Source: Thinopyrum elongatum (Eukaryota; Streptophyta; Magnoliopsida; Poales; Poaceae). From it: a stretch of 64,000 bases of DNA. Below the pieces are notes generated by a model. That model had not been told where the DNA came from, did not search any database, and worked only from the letters and a program-made list of their open reading frames with translations. The position numbers and the translations under genes are program-made. Positions within the stretch are counted from its first letter, which is position 1; every line of letters starts with the position of its first letter. The stretch lies in assembly GCA_011799875.1 (NCBI GenBank), contig CM022303.1, positions 730,680,970 through 730,744,969 on the forward strand, given 5' to 3'. Of the stretch, positions 34,101-46,578 are shown piece by piece.

Positions 34101-35092
34101 CATGGGAGCCGTGGACACCCATATTGATCCCTATACCCACACGAATGAATATTCGAGTGAACCTCTAGTTACCTTGTGCTATTCCTGTTGATTCACGATA
34201 TGTTACAAACACCCGAGGTGAGACTTATTAGCATCCCCATGAATCATCAACTTGTTCACTATGCCAGTTACCTCGTTACCGGTTTTGTTCTCTTTTCCCC
34301 TTTCCGTGTTCTGGCATCCCCGTGATCAAATCACGCTGTGTCTGGCCAGACGATGATGGATACCATGACACTGAGAGGGCCCAAAGAATATCTATCCATC
34401 GTCAGAGGAGCAAATCCCAATCTTGAGCTATGAAGTTACTTGTCATACTTTTCCATGAACCCGTATGCCGCCGTAATAGCCACCCAATTACGGATGAGGT
34501 TTAACAAACCCCAAAGTTCATGAAGCAACTGCGAAGGAATCGATACTCTTATGGTCTAAGGAATTATGGAAACATTAATTTTCTCTATGTTATTAACCTT
34601 TAACATGTGACGAACATATCTTGTAGCATAACACCAATTCGGGTCGATTCAACACAAGTGTTCTCCTAACATTGTGCCCTCAAAGTTGCCGGCATAGTCA
34701 TGCCCATGATCAGGAAAACAGAACCATCATGCAACACTTGAGCTAGTCTTAGAGGCCAGACTAGGAATACATTTTACTACTTATTATTCCACACGTGCAT
34801 ATGAGTCTTCCTCCAAGCCTCGTGGTTATTGCAGACTCGAGAACCATAGCAGTTATAGCATGGAACATAAACATAATTACACACATGGAGATTAATAATA
34901 ACATTTATTATTGCCTCTAGGGCATATCTCCTACATACCTTGCATCCCAGTCAGTCAGGAAGTCGAGATACATCCATAGGGCAGTGTCCCCCGAGCAGTC
35001 GGGAAACCCGACCTCCGTCAGAAGATACCACAAGTAGGCCCTCACGTACTGCTCCACGGTGAGCGGATCGGCATCTTCCGGGCATAATCAAT
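31159..35092 (-). pseudogene. Plant mobile domain (PMD/MAIN-like) protein, interrupted by an LTR
   Basis: Reading the minus strand from 35092: EQYVRAYLWYLLTEVGF, then the solo LTR (34935-32961), then GSAGLAYLYL, IWMWEQLPVGHPEK, NAYAWDRIKVF, RLVWRCIVPMIRVYAVEWHL with RMATQFGVLQ (32503-32285), and ERRYCKDGERRGVDWEACDRHMNWY (about 32120-31900). The tail (31570-31159) has a long glutamate/aspartate run, a lysine-rich end and a stop at 31159. These are the hallmarks of the plant mobile domain found in MAIN-type host genes and in many plant transposons. In-frame stops (for example in ACPxTEY and SDWExEH) and the LTR make it non-functional. Apparent introns lie between the listed pieces. Whether it was a host gene or part of another transposon is open. 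Confidence 0.8.
32961..34935 (-). mobile_element. Solo LTR, 1,975 bp, inside the plant mobile domain pseudogene
   Basis: In reverse complement it starts TGTAGGAGATATGCCCTAGAGG. Perfect target-site duplication TACCT at 32956-32960 and 34936-34940. The inner end reads ...CCCCAATA, so the usual CA is mutated to TA. It belongs to the same family as 16816-17999 and 41275-42483 but keeps the portion they have lost. 33580-33745 is strongly G-rich on the minus strand (runs of 5-8 G). Open frames inside it (33299-33874 and others) are by-products of LTR composition. Confidence 0.9.
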
Positions 35093-35799
35093 CATATTCA
35101 ACAAATTGTTCCACAGTCATATTTATCCATCATATCATCTATAATAAATCATACTTACCCAAATATATCTATAATAAAAGATATAATCAACAATAATGGA
35201 ATATGCAAATGAACATCAATAACATACATCATATATCCAAACATCAATCTACCTCCATCATATAACCAAACATCAATGAACCATTCAAAAATAAAACTAT
35301 ATATTGACAAAACAGTTAAACATCGGAGAGTAGATATTTATCATAACATGCGAAAGATAACATGCGGAGTAGTAAATAACTTGAAGATATAAAATAAGCT
35401 CCCCCAAAATGTATGTAGTATTGAAATATTTGCTTTTAGATAACCTACATATTTAGGATAAACTATTCAAAAGATATTTTGATATCATCGAGAATAATGG
35501 ATTGCACTGAAGAATAATATGATCGAAGAATAATCGAGTGCATCCAAAGAGAACTCTGATAATAATTCCACCTGCAAAATAAGTCTCGAGGAATAATATG
35601 GCAGGAGGGTTATAAACATTACATAACTGTCTCAGAGTATCATGAGAGTTTTACAACACGATAAGAATCAAATTGAAGGACAAGTGTTGTAAACTCGATA
35701 GAAAATCCAACCCTGCAAAAGACCGTTTCTAAACTCTCAATGTCTTCTCCCCCTTTTTGTCAACAAGTGTCAAAAATTTGTCGAAGAACATGAGGCAGC
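35093..35799. other. AT-rich DNA, no gene
   Basis: Rich in ATA/ATCA phrases (catcaatatat, atcatatatcc). No domain, terminal repeat or frame is recognised. It may contain the lost N-terminal part of the plant mobile domain gene, but no similarity can be seen. Confidence 0.4.
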
Positions 35800-36935
35800 C
35801 TACATGCCCGAAGAAGATGAGAATCTAGAATCGCTCGATGAAGATGAATCCAAAGAATGTTCTACGAGGTTCTCCGTTGAAGAAGTTGTGCCTGAGTTAG
35901 TATCTGTATCTGAAGAGGCAGCATTGTCTTCAGCTTCATTCTCTTTGGGAATGACAGGATCCGTGGGGCCATCATGGTGGTCTTGATGAATTTGCTCTTC
36001 TCCTTCCTAGAACTGTGGTGAGGTAGCTTCAGATTCTTCAATAATAACTTCCTCATTGAGATAAATCAGATCAGTAGTCGTTGATTTTATCGGAATGGGA
36101 GGAGTTTCTCTGCATCTGCGCTCAACCTTAAATGCATCAATATAATTGTATTTCTTCATGATGCTAGCCTACTTGAGTTGCTTAAATGCATCAATATAAC
36201 CGTATTTCTTCATGATGCTAGCCTGCTTGAGTTGCTCCTTCGAGAAGAATTTCCTGAGAAGTTTTGGGAGCGACGATTATCTTCCTTGACAGTGAGAAGA
36301 ATTAGCCTGGCCGCATTTGCGACAAGATTTATCTCGGAGGCCGCATTTGCGACAAGATTTATCTCGGAGGCTAAGTGTTCCTTCTCCTTCCTATCTTGAC
36401 AAAGATGTTTGTCAAGCAGCTGTTGGCTGCGAACACATACCTCATAGAGCAGAGGATTTGTAGGATCAAAGCTGACAACATTCTTCTCCTTGGCACTGTG
36501 AGTTTTTCCCTTTGCATTTTCTTTCAGAACCATCAATGTGTCACGAACAGGAGGAGTGAAATACTTTGGGCCATGTCGATAGATATAGCACTTGGTTTGA
36601 GCCATATTGATGAGTTTCTGAATCCAAGGAGCGTAAATCTTCGAGGCGAGAGCAATCTCAGCAGCATCTGCTATATTCTGAAGTAATAGATCCTCAATGT
36701 TGAAAGTGCCACAACAAGAAATTGCATAGAGAACATTCCAAAGAACACCAAAAATCCTTCGGGGACAAACGGTTGGGCAGAGAGTTTTGTAGAGAATGAA
36801 ATAGGACATCCGAAAATTGAACTCAACAACATTTGGATGGGGATCACTGGAAGCAATCTTTCCAACCTTGTCTGGATGCATCAATGTTTGCACCTGTTCA
36901 TCAGTAACATCTGAGAAGTGCATCCTGTATTTCAT
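35800..36935 (-). pseudogene. Unidentified retroelement-like protein, broken
   Basis: A 241-codon minus-strand frame (36935-36210) reads MKYRMHFSDVTDEQVQT, then HPNVVEFNFRMSYFILYKTL, APWIQKLINMAQTK and PKYFTPPVRDTLMVL. It resembles uncharacterised proteins I associate with Triticeae retrotransposons, but I cannot name a domain. Towards the C-terminus a 30-bp unit (36310-36339, 36340-36369; ASEINLVANA) and a 54-bp unit (36128-36181, 36182-36235; QLKQASIMKKYGYIDAFK) are each duplicated in tandem as whole codons. A frameshift near 36235 and TAGs in the acidic, serine-rich tail end it at 35800. An alternative is a diverged host gene fragment. Confidence 0.4.
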
Positions 36936-36990
36936 TCCATTTTTTTTAAATCAAGGAAAATGAAGTACTTCCAAAATCTTAGTGGCAGAG

Positions 36991-39296
36991 TGATATCTAC
37001 TACGTAACTTTATTCTTGTAGACTTTGTTGGGATTCCAAGCGTGGAGTTTTGTAGGACAGCAACAAATTTCCCTCAAGTGGATGACCTAAGGTTTATCAA
37101 TCCATGAGAGATGTTGGATGAAGGTGGTTCTCTCTGAAACAACCCTGCAATCAAATACAAGTGGTCTCTTGATGTCTACTACGCAACTTTTATTCTTGTC
37201 GACTTTCTTGGGCCTCCAAGCACAAAGTTTTGTAGGATAGCAGCAAATTTCCCTCAAGTGGATGACCTAAGGTTCATCAATCAGTGGGAGGTGTAGGATG
37301 AAGATGGTCTCTCTCAAACAACCCGCAATCAAATATAAAGAATCTCTTGTGTCCCCAACACACCCAATACAATGATAAATTGTATAGGTGCACTAGTTCG
37401 GCGAAGGAATGACGATACAAGTGTGGTATGGATAGTAGATATAGGTTTTTGTAATCTGAAAATATAAAAACAGCAAGGTAACAAGTAACAAAAGTGAGCA
37501 CAAACGGTATTGCAGTGCTTGGAAACAAGGCCTAGGGTTCATTCTTTCACTAGTGCAATCTCTCAACAGTGCTAACATAATTGAATCATATAACAATCCC
37601 TCAACGTGCGAGAAAGAATCACTTCGAAGTTTCTATCGGAGAACGTAGGACGAAAACGTGTATCAACCTATGTGCCTAGATTACCCCAATGTCACCACGG
37701 GAATCCGCAAGTTGAATACCAAAACATATATCAAGTGACTCAATAGAATACCCCATTGACACCGTGGGTATCCACATGTAAGACATACATCAAGTGATCT
37801 CAAATCCAATATTCAATCCAACATAATGAAACCTCAAAGAGCAAGACTCAATTCATCAAAACAAGATGGAGAGGGAAAAACACCATATGATCCGACTATA
37901 TTAACAAAGCCCATGGTTACATCAAGATCGTGCCGGATAAAGAACATGAGAGAGAGAGAGAGATCAAACACATAGCTACTGGTACATACCTTCAGCCCTA
38001 AGGATGAACTACTCCCTCCTCACCATGGAGACCGCCAGGATGATGAAGATGGCCTCCGATGATGATTTTCCCCTTCGGCAGGGTGCCAGAAAAGTGCTGT
38101 AGATGAGATCGCATCGGAACAGGGGCTTGCGACGGAAGAGCGGAAGTTCTAGCTTTCTTTTCGGGGTTTTCTATATTTATAGGAATATTTGGCATTGATT
38201 TCACGTCAGGAGGGCCCATGAGGGACTAACGAGCTCAAGGAGCATGCCCTATGGGGTGGGCGTGCCCCCCAGGCTCGTGGCTCCTCTGGCCACCCCCATG
38301 GTTCACCTCCGGTACTGCTTGGGTCTCTTTTGGTCCATAAAAAATCATCGTAGAGTTTCATGGCATTTGGACTTCACTTGGTATGGATTTTCTGAAAAGC
38401 CAAAAACATGCAGAAAACAGCAACTGGCACTGGGCACTAGGTCAATAGGTTAGTTCCATAAAATCAAATGAAAGTGCACCAAAACCATATAAAATTGTTG
38501 TAAACATGGGATGAATACTTCATAAATTATAGATATGTTGGAGACGTATCATCTCTTTTGTCCCCAACACACCTAATACAATTGTCAGTTGTATAGGTGC
38601 ACTAGTTTAGCGAAGAGATGATGATAGGTGTGTAATGTGGATGGTAGAAATAACTTTTTGTAATCTGAACAAATAAAAACAACAAGGCAACAAGTAACAA
38701 AAGTGACTAAAAACGGCGTCTCAATGCTTGGAAACAAGTCCTAGGGTTCATACTTTTGCTAGTTCCAACTCTCAGCATCATTTACATAATTAAACCACAC
38801 GATGATCCCTCAAAGTGCAACAAAGAATCACTCCAAAGGTTCTATTCTATTAGAGAAAGTAGGATGAAATCGTGTAGGTGCGCTTAACAGCAAACCACCT
38901 CAAAGTTGTCTGTCCAATCTTGATCTATTGAACCACCCACAAACATACCACGGATTGTCCCAGAAATCATACTACGACAACACCATATGATACTATATTT
39001 CAACCTTTATGTTAAGAGTACCCCAATGTCACTACGGGTGTTCGCAAGTTAATTACTAGACATGCATCATGTAATCTCAAATCCAAAGTATTCAATCCAA
39101 CACAAAGAAACTTCAAAGAGCAAGACTCAAGTCACCACAAAAAGGATAGAGGGACATGAACAAGATAATATCCAACTATATTAATAAAGCTCATGATACA
39201 TCAAGATCGAATTCTTCAAGAACATGAGAGGGAGAGAGAGAGATCAACACATAGCTACTAGTACATACCCTCAGCCCTGAAGATGAACTACTGACA
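36991..39296 (-). mobile_element. LTR of the TGATACG/TGATGTCTACTACG family, outer copy
   Basis: Starts tgatatctactacgtaac at 36991, is split at 37169 by an inner LTR of the same family, and resumes at 38557 (tttgtccccaacacacc). It follows the inner copy closely up to about 39290 (ctcagccctgaagatgaacta) and then breaks off. It is truncated by the Copia fragment of block B, so the terminus ending gtatca is missing. Confidence 0.78.
37170..38551 (-). mobile_element. Inner solo LTR of the same family, 1,382 bp
   Basis: Runs from tgatgtctactacgc to ggagacgtatca, i.e. TG...CA, with perfect target-site duplication TCTCT at 37165-37169 and 38552-38556. In reverse complement it starts TGATACGTCTCCAACATATC, similar to the solo LTR at 18762. 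The sequence on its two sides is continuous LTR sequence of the outer copy, so this is a same-family nested insertion reduced to a solo LTR. Confidence 0.88.
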
Positions 39297-41274
39297 CATC
39301 ACCATGAGAACACAGGAGAAGTTGTTGGTGATGGAGATGACGGAGATGTCCCCGTCATTGTCAATATCACTCAGGCGATCAAATGCTTCTTGGACAGTTT
39401 CATTTCCAATCCTTTTGAAGTGATTGACCTTGTTCCAAAGAATATTAATGCTTGCCTCTTTCTGAGTAGAAACCCCTTCATTAATCTTCTCAAGTCTGTC
39501 CCAGAAATCCTTAGACTTCTCCGATCTTCTGTTACTAAGGAATTGAGTCTTTGAGATATGATTGTATATCACATCATTGGCTTGAGCATCCAGATGCATA
39601 AGTTCTTCTCGTAAGGCATGATATAATGGTCATCTTCAATGCCGTAGCCATTCTTGACCACGGGCCAGAGATCTTCATCTTCTCCTTCTAGAAGGGTTTG
39701 TCTTTCCCATCAAAGACAGGAATCTCCTTGGCAGACTTGAAGTTTACTGCAAATGACATACTCAAAACTCTAAGGTGGTTAGACCTAAATGAGCAGAGTT
39801 AAGGAGTACCTTGCTCTAATACCAATTGCAGGATCTAAGTATGCCAATTGTAGATTTAAAATTACTACAAATGACATACTCAAAACTCTAAGCACAGCAC
39901 AACATAATTCACTATCAGAAGCAGTACAACGAGAAGATAAGCTACTGAAGGAATACACTTAGAAAAAAGAACTAAGCAAGCAAAGATAAGAAATCCATCA
40001 GAACAAAGGCTAGAAGAATAACTCATAGCACGAGATGAGGAGCTTGCAGACATAGTAACAAATCGTCCTAAGACTTATGAGAATTAAAATGAAACTAAAC
40101 ATGATATCAACTCAGATAGAACGCACGAGGTAAATGAATATACAGAGTCACTGATGAACAACCACACGAGAGATAACTCAACCAAAAGAAAATTCCTGAA
40201 AGTAATGCGGTAATCGGTAATGAGAAAGAACTAGTGGTGCTCGACGGTCACAAGTTGTTTGTTCGACTAGTAAACTCTTCTGTAAAAGAGCAACGTCTGG
40301 TTGGAGAGACTTGTGATTGAACACAGGAGCAAACCTCTCTCCGTCCTATTCTCATCAACGTGAAGTTCCTCGAACTTTAGTTGATTTTACTCGTGGTAGA
40401 TACTTCCCGGTGATCTCCAAACCTTCAACAGACTTTGTTTTCGGTGACTACAATTACTCTTAGTTACTCTAGACAGACGGCTTACCATCTAGAGAGTATG
40501 TAGCTCAGAAGAGTAATAGGCTTAAGAACTATCAACTTAGATCTATGTGATGCTCAACTACTATCTAAGTGCTCATCTCTGGAGTTTTCTCTCAAAAAAA
40601 TCGCTCAAATCTCTCAAAGAGGGGTGCTCAGACAACACTTGTCAAATCACATGGAGCAGCCAACCAGCAACGGTTGGAGGGGGTGGCTATTTATAGCCGG
40701 AGCAATCCCGAGGGTGAAATGACCAATCAGGGCCTATGGCCCAACCAATGGCCGATCGACACTTTTCCAATGGTCGGTTTTCAAACTCACATGGCAAGTT
40801 TATTTGAGGAACAAGTAAAGCTGACTCCACTTCTTGAGCATCTCTCGAAGCCCAGAAGAACTTCGTCTATGGCTTATGAGTAATAACTCCACGCATGTAG
40901 AGATCTCTCTCAACTCACTTGGGATATATCTCGGTTAAGCATCAGCATAGATAAAAGTCCCAAAATGTTTGAACCCCTCTTAATAGTACGGTGGTCCTAT
41001 GATTCAATTGATGAAAATGAAACTATGAAAAAGAACTAAGTCTTCACGCGGTCATCATTCTTCTCCGCTGCAATCAAATCTCTCGGAGCGTTGTCCATAG
41101 CAATTGTTCCACTCAGCAATATTTTTAGGGGTCGACTCCGACACGCAAACTTCTCGGTAGCATACTCCTCGAAGATTTGGCATACTTCTCTGCTGTGCAA
41201 ATAACTCTCGCAGAAGTTTATAGCAAACTTCTCGTAACTCCAGGGGCCATATCTCTCTGTGTGCACTAACAAAC
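39297..41274 (-). mobile_element. Copia-type LTR retrotransposon fragment, duplicated copy B
   Basis: Parallel to copy A (14936-16815): gag remnant, leader, primer-binding site at 39813-39824 (gctctaatacca) and LTR from 39826 (tgcaggatctaag) to about 41274. The LTR carries tandem-looking phrases (cttctcggtagcatactcc). Many substitutions and small indels separate the two copies, so the duplication is not recent. The right end is cut by the LTR at 41275. Confidence 0.75.
39358..39599 (-). pseudogene. Copia gag (UBN2-like) fragment, copy B
   Basis: The minus strand encodes MHLDAQANDVIYNHIS, EKSKDFWDRLEKINEGVS and FKRIGNETVQEAFDRLSDI. The order resembles the UBN2-type gag domain of plant Copia elements. 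About 80 codons survive. After RLSDI the frame runs into unrelated sequence (DNDGDISVI), marking the junction with the outer LTR remnant. Confidence 0.62.
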
Positions 41275-42483
41275 TGTTGGAAATATGCCCTAAAGGCAAT
41301 AATAAATGTTATTATTTATTTCCATATTTGTAATTATGTTTACATTCCATGCTATAACTGCAATGGTCCTTGAATCCGTATATCCATAAAGTCTCAGAGG
41401 AAAACTCATATGCACATGTCGAATAATAAACGGTAAAATGTATTCCTAGTCATGCCTCCAAGACTAGCTCAAGTGTTGCATGATGATTACGTTTTCCTGG
41501 TCATGGGCATGTCTATGCCGGCAACTTTGAGGACACAATGTTAGAAGAACACTCTTGTTGAATCGACCCAAATGACGTCATGCTATGAGATACATTCGTC
41601 ACAAGTTAATGGTTAATAACTCAAAGAAAGTTATTCATTGGCATAATTCCTTAGACCATGAGAATATCGAGTTCCTTCACACTTGCGTCAAGAACTTTGG
41701 GGTTTGTTAAACGTCATCTGTAATAGGGTGGCTATTACGGTGGCTTACAGGTTCACGAAAAAGTATGACAAGGAACTAGATAGCTCAAGATTGGGATTTG
41801 CTCCTCCGAGGATGGAGATATATTCTTGGGGCCCTCTTGGTGTTACGGTATCCATCATCGTCTGGCCAGACAAAATGTGATTTGATCACAATGGATGCCA
41901 GAATGCGGGAACGAGAATAGAGAACAAAAAACGGTAACGAGGTAAATGGCATAGTGAACAAGTTATTGATTCACATGGATGCCAACAAATCTCACCTCGG
42001 GTATTTGTAACATGTCATGAAGGAATAGGAACAACATTCGGTAACTAAAGGTTCAGTTGAATATTCATTCTTGCGGGTATAGGGATCAATATGGATGTCC
42101 ACGGTTCCGCTATTGATCATTGATCGGAAAGAGTTTCGGTCATGTCTATATTTCACCGAACCTAAAGGGTCACACACTTAAGGGTCATCTATATGTTGAA
42201 TACCAGGTTTCACAGTTAAGGAGTCAGAGAGAAAGTCACCGGAAAAGTTTTGGAGACACTGGAATAGTTCCAGAGAGAAAGTCACCGGAAAAGTTTCAGA
42301 GACATTGGAATAGTTCTGGAGAGAAAGTCACCCGAAAAGTTTCGGAGACACTGAAATTGTTCCAGAGAGAAAGTCGACGAAAAAGTTTTGGAGACGACGA
42401 AAAAGTTTCAGAGAGAAAACCAAAAATGTTTCGGAGTAACCAAAAATGTTTCGGAGAAAAAACATCATACCAGAAATGTTTCG
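41275..42483 (+). mobile_element. Truncated LTR, TGTTGGAAATATGCC family, copy B
   Basis: Starts with the canonical tgttggaaatatgccctaaagg and stops at gaaatgtttcg/ttagccg, the same break as copy A. Since both copies share both junctions, the truncation predates the duplication. The full-length version is the solo LTR at 32961-34935. Confidence 0.82.
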
Positions 42484-44524
42484 TTAGCCGTATCCTAGTA
42501 TCTAACTGTAAATTTCATCCCCACTAACTATTTTTTCCTCTCGATCTCCTTCAGCCAAGTGATCAGATCTCACTAACCATTTTTTCTTAACATATTGTGC
42601 TTCGTAGTGAATAAAATAACAAAATAATCATCTCATCGTCTCCTTGTTACTAGGTGCCAATTAACTATGGTCTCATCATTAACGGCACTAGCTAGTACTG
42701 TGTAGCCGCAGTGTCTGAATTTTGTGTTTTCGCAACTGACTGAGATTCGCAATTTTCATGAAATCTATGAAATATCATAGAAATAGTTCAAAAAATTCTG
42801 TCAAACTCAAATTCTAGGTTTTAAAATATTTAACAAAAATTAAGTGTAGACCTTGAAACTCGAACCCACAATCGACAGAGTAGCACAAAGGCACTGCACC
42901 AATGCACAACAATATAGTTGGTGATAGCATTAACATTTATTTTCTTTAGAACCGTCATGCCGGGGAGTTCTTCATATTTGACTAAAATTTTCGGCCGAGA
43001 TTACATTTTCACGCCCCATACCGAAAACCGTTGATTTCACAAATTCATCTGAAATTTTCAACGAAGTTTTTTCTCCTGGCTATGGTATGAAAGTTTATCA
43101 ACAATGAACCATCTCTCTCGGAATAATTACCCTTCCATGTATTGCGGTAGTGTGAGAATATGGCATTGTTGGAGATGCTGTAACATGGCGCCTGAACCTG
43201 CACCAATGCTCACGGTCACATCCGGCAACCCGGAGCTAAGACGACGACGGCCCACCCAGACACCAAGGCAGCAGAGGCCTACTGCTCCACCCACCTCGTT
43301 GATCCATTTGTTGCCACTCCCAATTGTGAGCCAGCAATTGTGGCACCCCAGATTACCATCCCACCATGGCCATCCTCCCATTACCGATGCTTCGTCGACC
43401 CAACACGTACTGGGTGGGGTTGCTGATTAATAGTATTGACAAGCCGAAGCCGTAGCTGTTGGACCCCGGACGGATTCGTCGTCCTGGCAAAAAATTCGCT
43501 CAGTGCCGTAGTTTGAGAATATGTATGAATTGCATCCACGATCGTTTCAAAGAAACCATAAGAGATAAATAAACGGTCGAGTTGATTGCATATATACCAG
43601 AGTGTGAACGAACGTCTCAGCAGACGGAGCGCCACGGATCCATCCGGCTACACATACTCTCCCTTTTTTTGACAGAGGCTCCACATCCATTTGGGTCTAC
43701 GAGTTTCACTCTACCAGCTCTACGAATTCTAAACAGAAGGGAAAATGCCTTCAAATGAGGCGATGATGTGGAAACTTGCTGGATTCAAACATAAAAATGG
43801 TAACGCTGGGCGTTCATAGCTAGCATGGTAATATTGGTACCTAGAGATTTTAATCCCAAGAATATGTACGTAGGGCGCGAGAAATGAAATCTGGTAACAA
43901 AAAACCAACCGAACGAACCAACAGCAGCCAAGCGTTAGACTTGCCTACATGCATGCACAGTTGCACACAGCTCCGATGAATCAGCTAACCCGTCGATGCA
44001 TCAGCTCTTGCTCCCCTTGCACCTTGACGACGACGACCATCTTTGCGCGGCGGTGGCAACCCCGGCGGCACCATTGGCCGCCGGGCGGAGGGAGCCTTAG
44101 AGATTTGCTACAGAGGGAGAGGAAGAGGAGTGAGAGGCGAGGAGCAAGTGAAGTGAGGGTCGCACCCTCCTTGCTGCTAGAATTTAAAGGCCACACTCGC
44201 AGATATATCAACTGTAGTATTTTTATTATTTTTGTTTCTACAATAAAAACCATCCATGTTACTGACTCAAGCAGTAACAGCGCTACTAGTGCTACTGCTG
44301 TTCATGTTGAGGAGTTGTCAAGGTACCTCATGACATTTCTTCTATTTCTTTTTTAGCTAAATTGCTGCAAGAGATATGTTTTAGAAAAATTTAAATTTAG
44401 ATTATTGCATGGAGTACGTCTAGCATTGATTGTTTTGCCAAATAATGATCACAAGCAGCGTTAGACATGTTGGTTAGCAGTGCCATAAGAGAAACTTGTA
44501 CTTGAAATGAAATGAAATATTGTA
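42484..44524. other. Backbone sequence, copy B and flank, no confirmed gene
   Basis: 42484-43450 matches block A (18000-18761 and 20320-20530). 43451-44524 has no counterpart in block A. On the minus strand 44205-43980 shows a TATA-like TTTAAAT, a pyrimidine-rich leader and a short frame starting MVPPGLPPP, which could be a gene 5' end but stops after about 29 codons. No coding gene is supported. Confidence 0.5.
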
Positions 44525-44572
44525 CTCCATCGTCCCATAATATAAACGTTTTATATTATGGGACAGAGGTAG
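44525..44572. mobile_element. Short Stowaway-type MITE remnant, 48 bp
   Basis: Nearly a pure palindrome (cgtcccataatataaacg / ttttatattatgggac) flanked by TA at 44523-44524 and 44573-44574. The ends ctcca...aggtag are decayed CTCCCTCCGTCCCAT. It looks like an internally deleted Stowaway element. Confidence 0.75.
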
Positions 44573-46116
44573 TACTAGCAAGAGGCTGTGCCTACCTAAA
44601 ATCTTGCGCACCGTAGTGAATGAAATAATACGATGCACGTCTCGTCACATCCTTTGTCAAGTGCTAGTAATTAATCAGGTTCATGATTATGTACTATTAG
44701 AGCCGTGCAGCAGAAGGTGTCTAAATTTGATGGGCAGTGAGAGCTGAGATCTTGAGTGATAAAGATGTATACTTTTTACACCATCATATGGCAAATGGTA
44801 CTCCTATCTATCTAGCTAGTAAACCTCACATCAGATAGGCAAGTAGCCCCCATTGCCCGTTGGTGCCACGGTGTGGCCGGGGTAAGGGTTCAATCGCCGT
44901 TATCCGTTCCAGCAGTGACATGGCATGTGTTCCACAAGGAGGTGTATGACCTCGCGGCAGCCCAAATATTCCACTACAGGAAAACTGCAGGGCAGTAACA
45001 GGAACTGGCCTCAGTGGCGAGTGGCAGAACAGTGGCTGCTAAACCATGTGGCAACAGAGACAGGTGTGTGACCAGTACCACTGCCCCTGAACAGTACTCC
45101 AGTGACGGGTGACAAACCCCCTCCCCCGACCGATGGTGTCGCCCATCGCTAACCTCTTGTCAGTGGTGCTAGAGAAGATCACTTACGTACCCAACACTTG
45201 TTGGTGGTAGTACTAAGCCAGAAACAAAACCAAAAAAAGGGTTGGGACCGTCGAGCCCAGAACACCCAGTCACGAGCCCATGGGTCGCCGTCGTCGTCGC
45301 CTCGCAGGCATCCCCGCAGCGACCAGATTCTCCGCGGCCCAAGGTGGAGGTGGGAAAGATCGCTGCGGTGCGGGTGGAGGATGCCGTCGCCCTGTCCTCC
45401 ACTGCCGACGATGGCGCCACCCTATCCGCGCCTCTGCCTCTGCCTCCGGGTAGAGTATCCTCTCATCAATGCCTCTCCAGGACCTTGCCGACGCCTCGGG
45501 AGCGTCTCGACCGCACGAAGCTAAATTGGGATATCCTCTGATGTTATGATTGACGGTCGCTCGGCCGCCCATCAGTGGTATGTAGTGCTAGTGATGAGTT
45601 CTTTGAGCCCGTCAGTGGTGACTGGTCAACAAGGGGGTTTATGGCGCAGTGTACAGAAGCTAACAGAGAGCATGTGCAAGTGTCCAATATGCATGCAGTG
45701 AACGCGGGTGGTCTGGGAGCAACGCTCGGTTCTCAGAGAGCGCGATGCTTGGGTGGTCAGTAGAGCTATGCATGCATGTTAAAGAACATTTAAGAGAGAG
45801 AGGCAGGGTGGTGGACCCCGGAGGAGGTGACAGAAGAGACAGCAGCTACAGCCTAGAAGCAATCAGCGCCACACGACTTCGCAACCTCTCTCTCACTCAC
45901 GGTCACGGGATAGGATACCAGAGCATACAAAGGAGCGCCTACAGGAGTCGATACTAATACTACAGCACACGTGATAATAGTCTGACATGGCTTCGGCCAC
46001 CACGTCAATCCCGATATGAACCGACGAACGAGATATAGTAAGTAATAATAGGTGCACTCGACATCATAAACAACTTTTTCCTAATTTAATTAGGCTCATG
46101 ATTATCAGTTCTAGTA
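44573..46116. other. Backbone repeat units, no gene
   Basis: 44600-45060 is one copy of the backbone repeat (tctaaatttgatgggcag, tagcccccattgcccgttgg, ggcagtaacaggaactgg, tggcagaacagtggctgc). 45190-45560 is GC-rich with several overlapping open frames of low complexity and no recognisable domain. From about 46035 a new backbone copy begins (aattaggctcatgattat). Confidence 0.45.
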
Positions 46117-46354
46117 CTCCCTCCGTTCCAAAATATAGTGCTTCCTCTATTCTCGTGCTTCAACTTTGACCATAAATTTAAGCAACGATACCGACTGCGG
46201 CGGGAGCAAAAGTTATACCAGTGAATTCGTATTCAAAAGAAGTTTTCAATTATATAATTTTTTTCTCCCGCCGCAGTCGGTCTCGTTGGTTAAATTTATG
46301 TTCAAAGTTGGACCTCGGGAAGCGTGGGCACACTATATTTTGGAATGGAGGGAG
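46117..46354. mobile_element. Stowaway MITE, 238 bp
   Basis: Terminal inverted repeats ctccctccgttccaaaatat / atattttggaatggagggag, flanked by TA (46115-46116, 46355-46356). The inner sequence is also palindromic (accgactgcggcgggag / ctcccgccgcagtcggt). The backbone resumes on both sides. Confidence 0.93.
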
Positions 46355-46514
46355 TACAACTGTGCAGCAGAAGGTGTCTTGAATCTGGTGGCCAGTGAGA
46401 GCTGACATCTTGAATGAGAAAGCTGTATTTTTTACACCATCAACAGGCAAATGTTATCTAGCTAGCTAGTAAACCTCACATCAGAGAGGCAAGTAGCCCC
46501 CATTGTCCGTTGGT

Positions 46515-46553
46515 GCCACAGTATGACTTTTTTTTTAACGGCCACAGTATGAC
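46515..46553 (-). repeat. Tail-only retroposon insertion: 13-bp direct repeats around T9
   Basis: gccacagtatgac occurs at 46515-46527 and 46541-46553, flanking tttttttttaacg. The sister copy at about 44868-44880 has a single ccacggtgtggcc phrase and no T run. This fits an extremely 5'-truncated A-tailed insertion with its target-site duplication. Confidence 0.6.
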
Positions 46554-46578
46554 TATGGGGATGGCATGTGTTCCACAA

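Noticed and set aside
45198..45572. Host gene exon in the GC-rich stretch
   Set aside because: Several overlapping frames on both strands, proline/arginine-rich low complexity, no splice or domain evidence.
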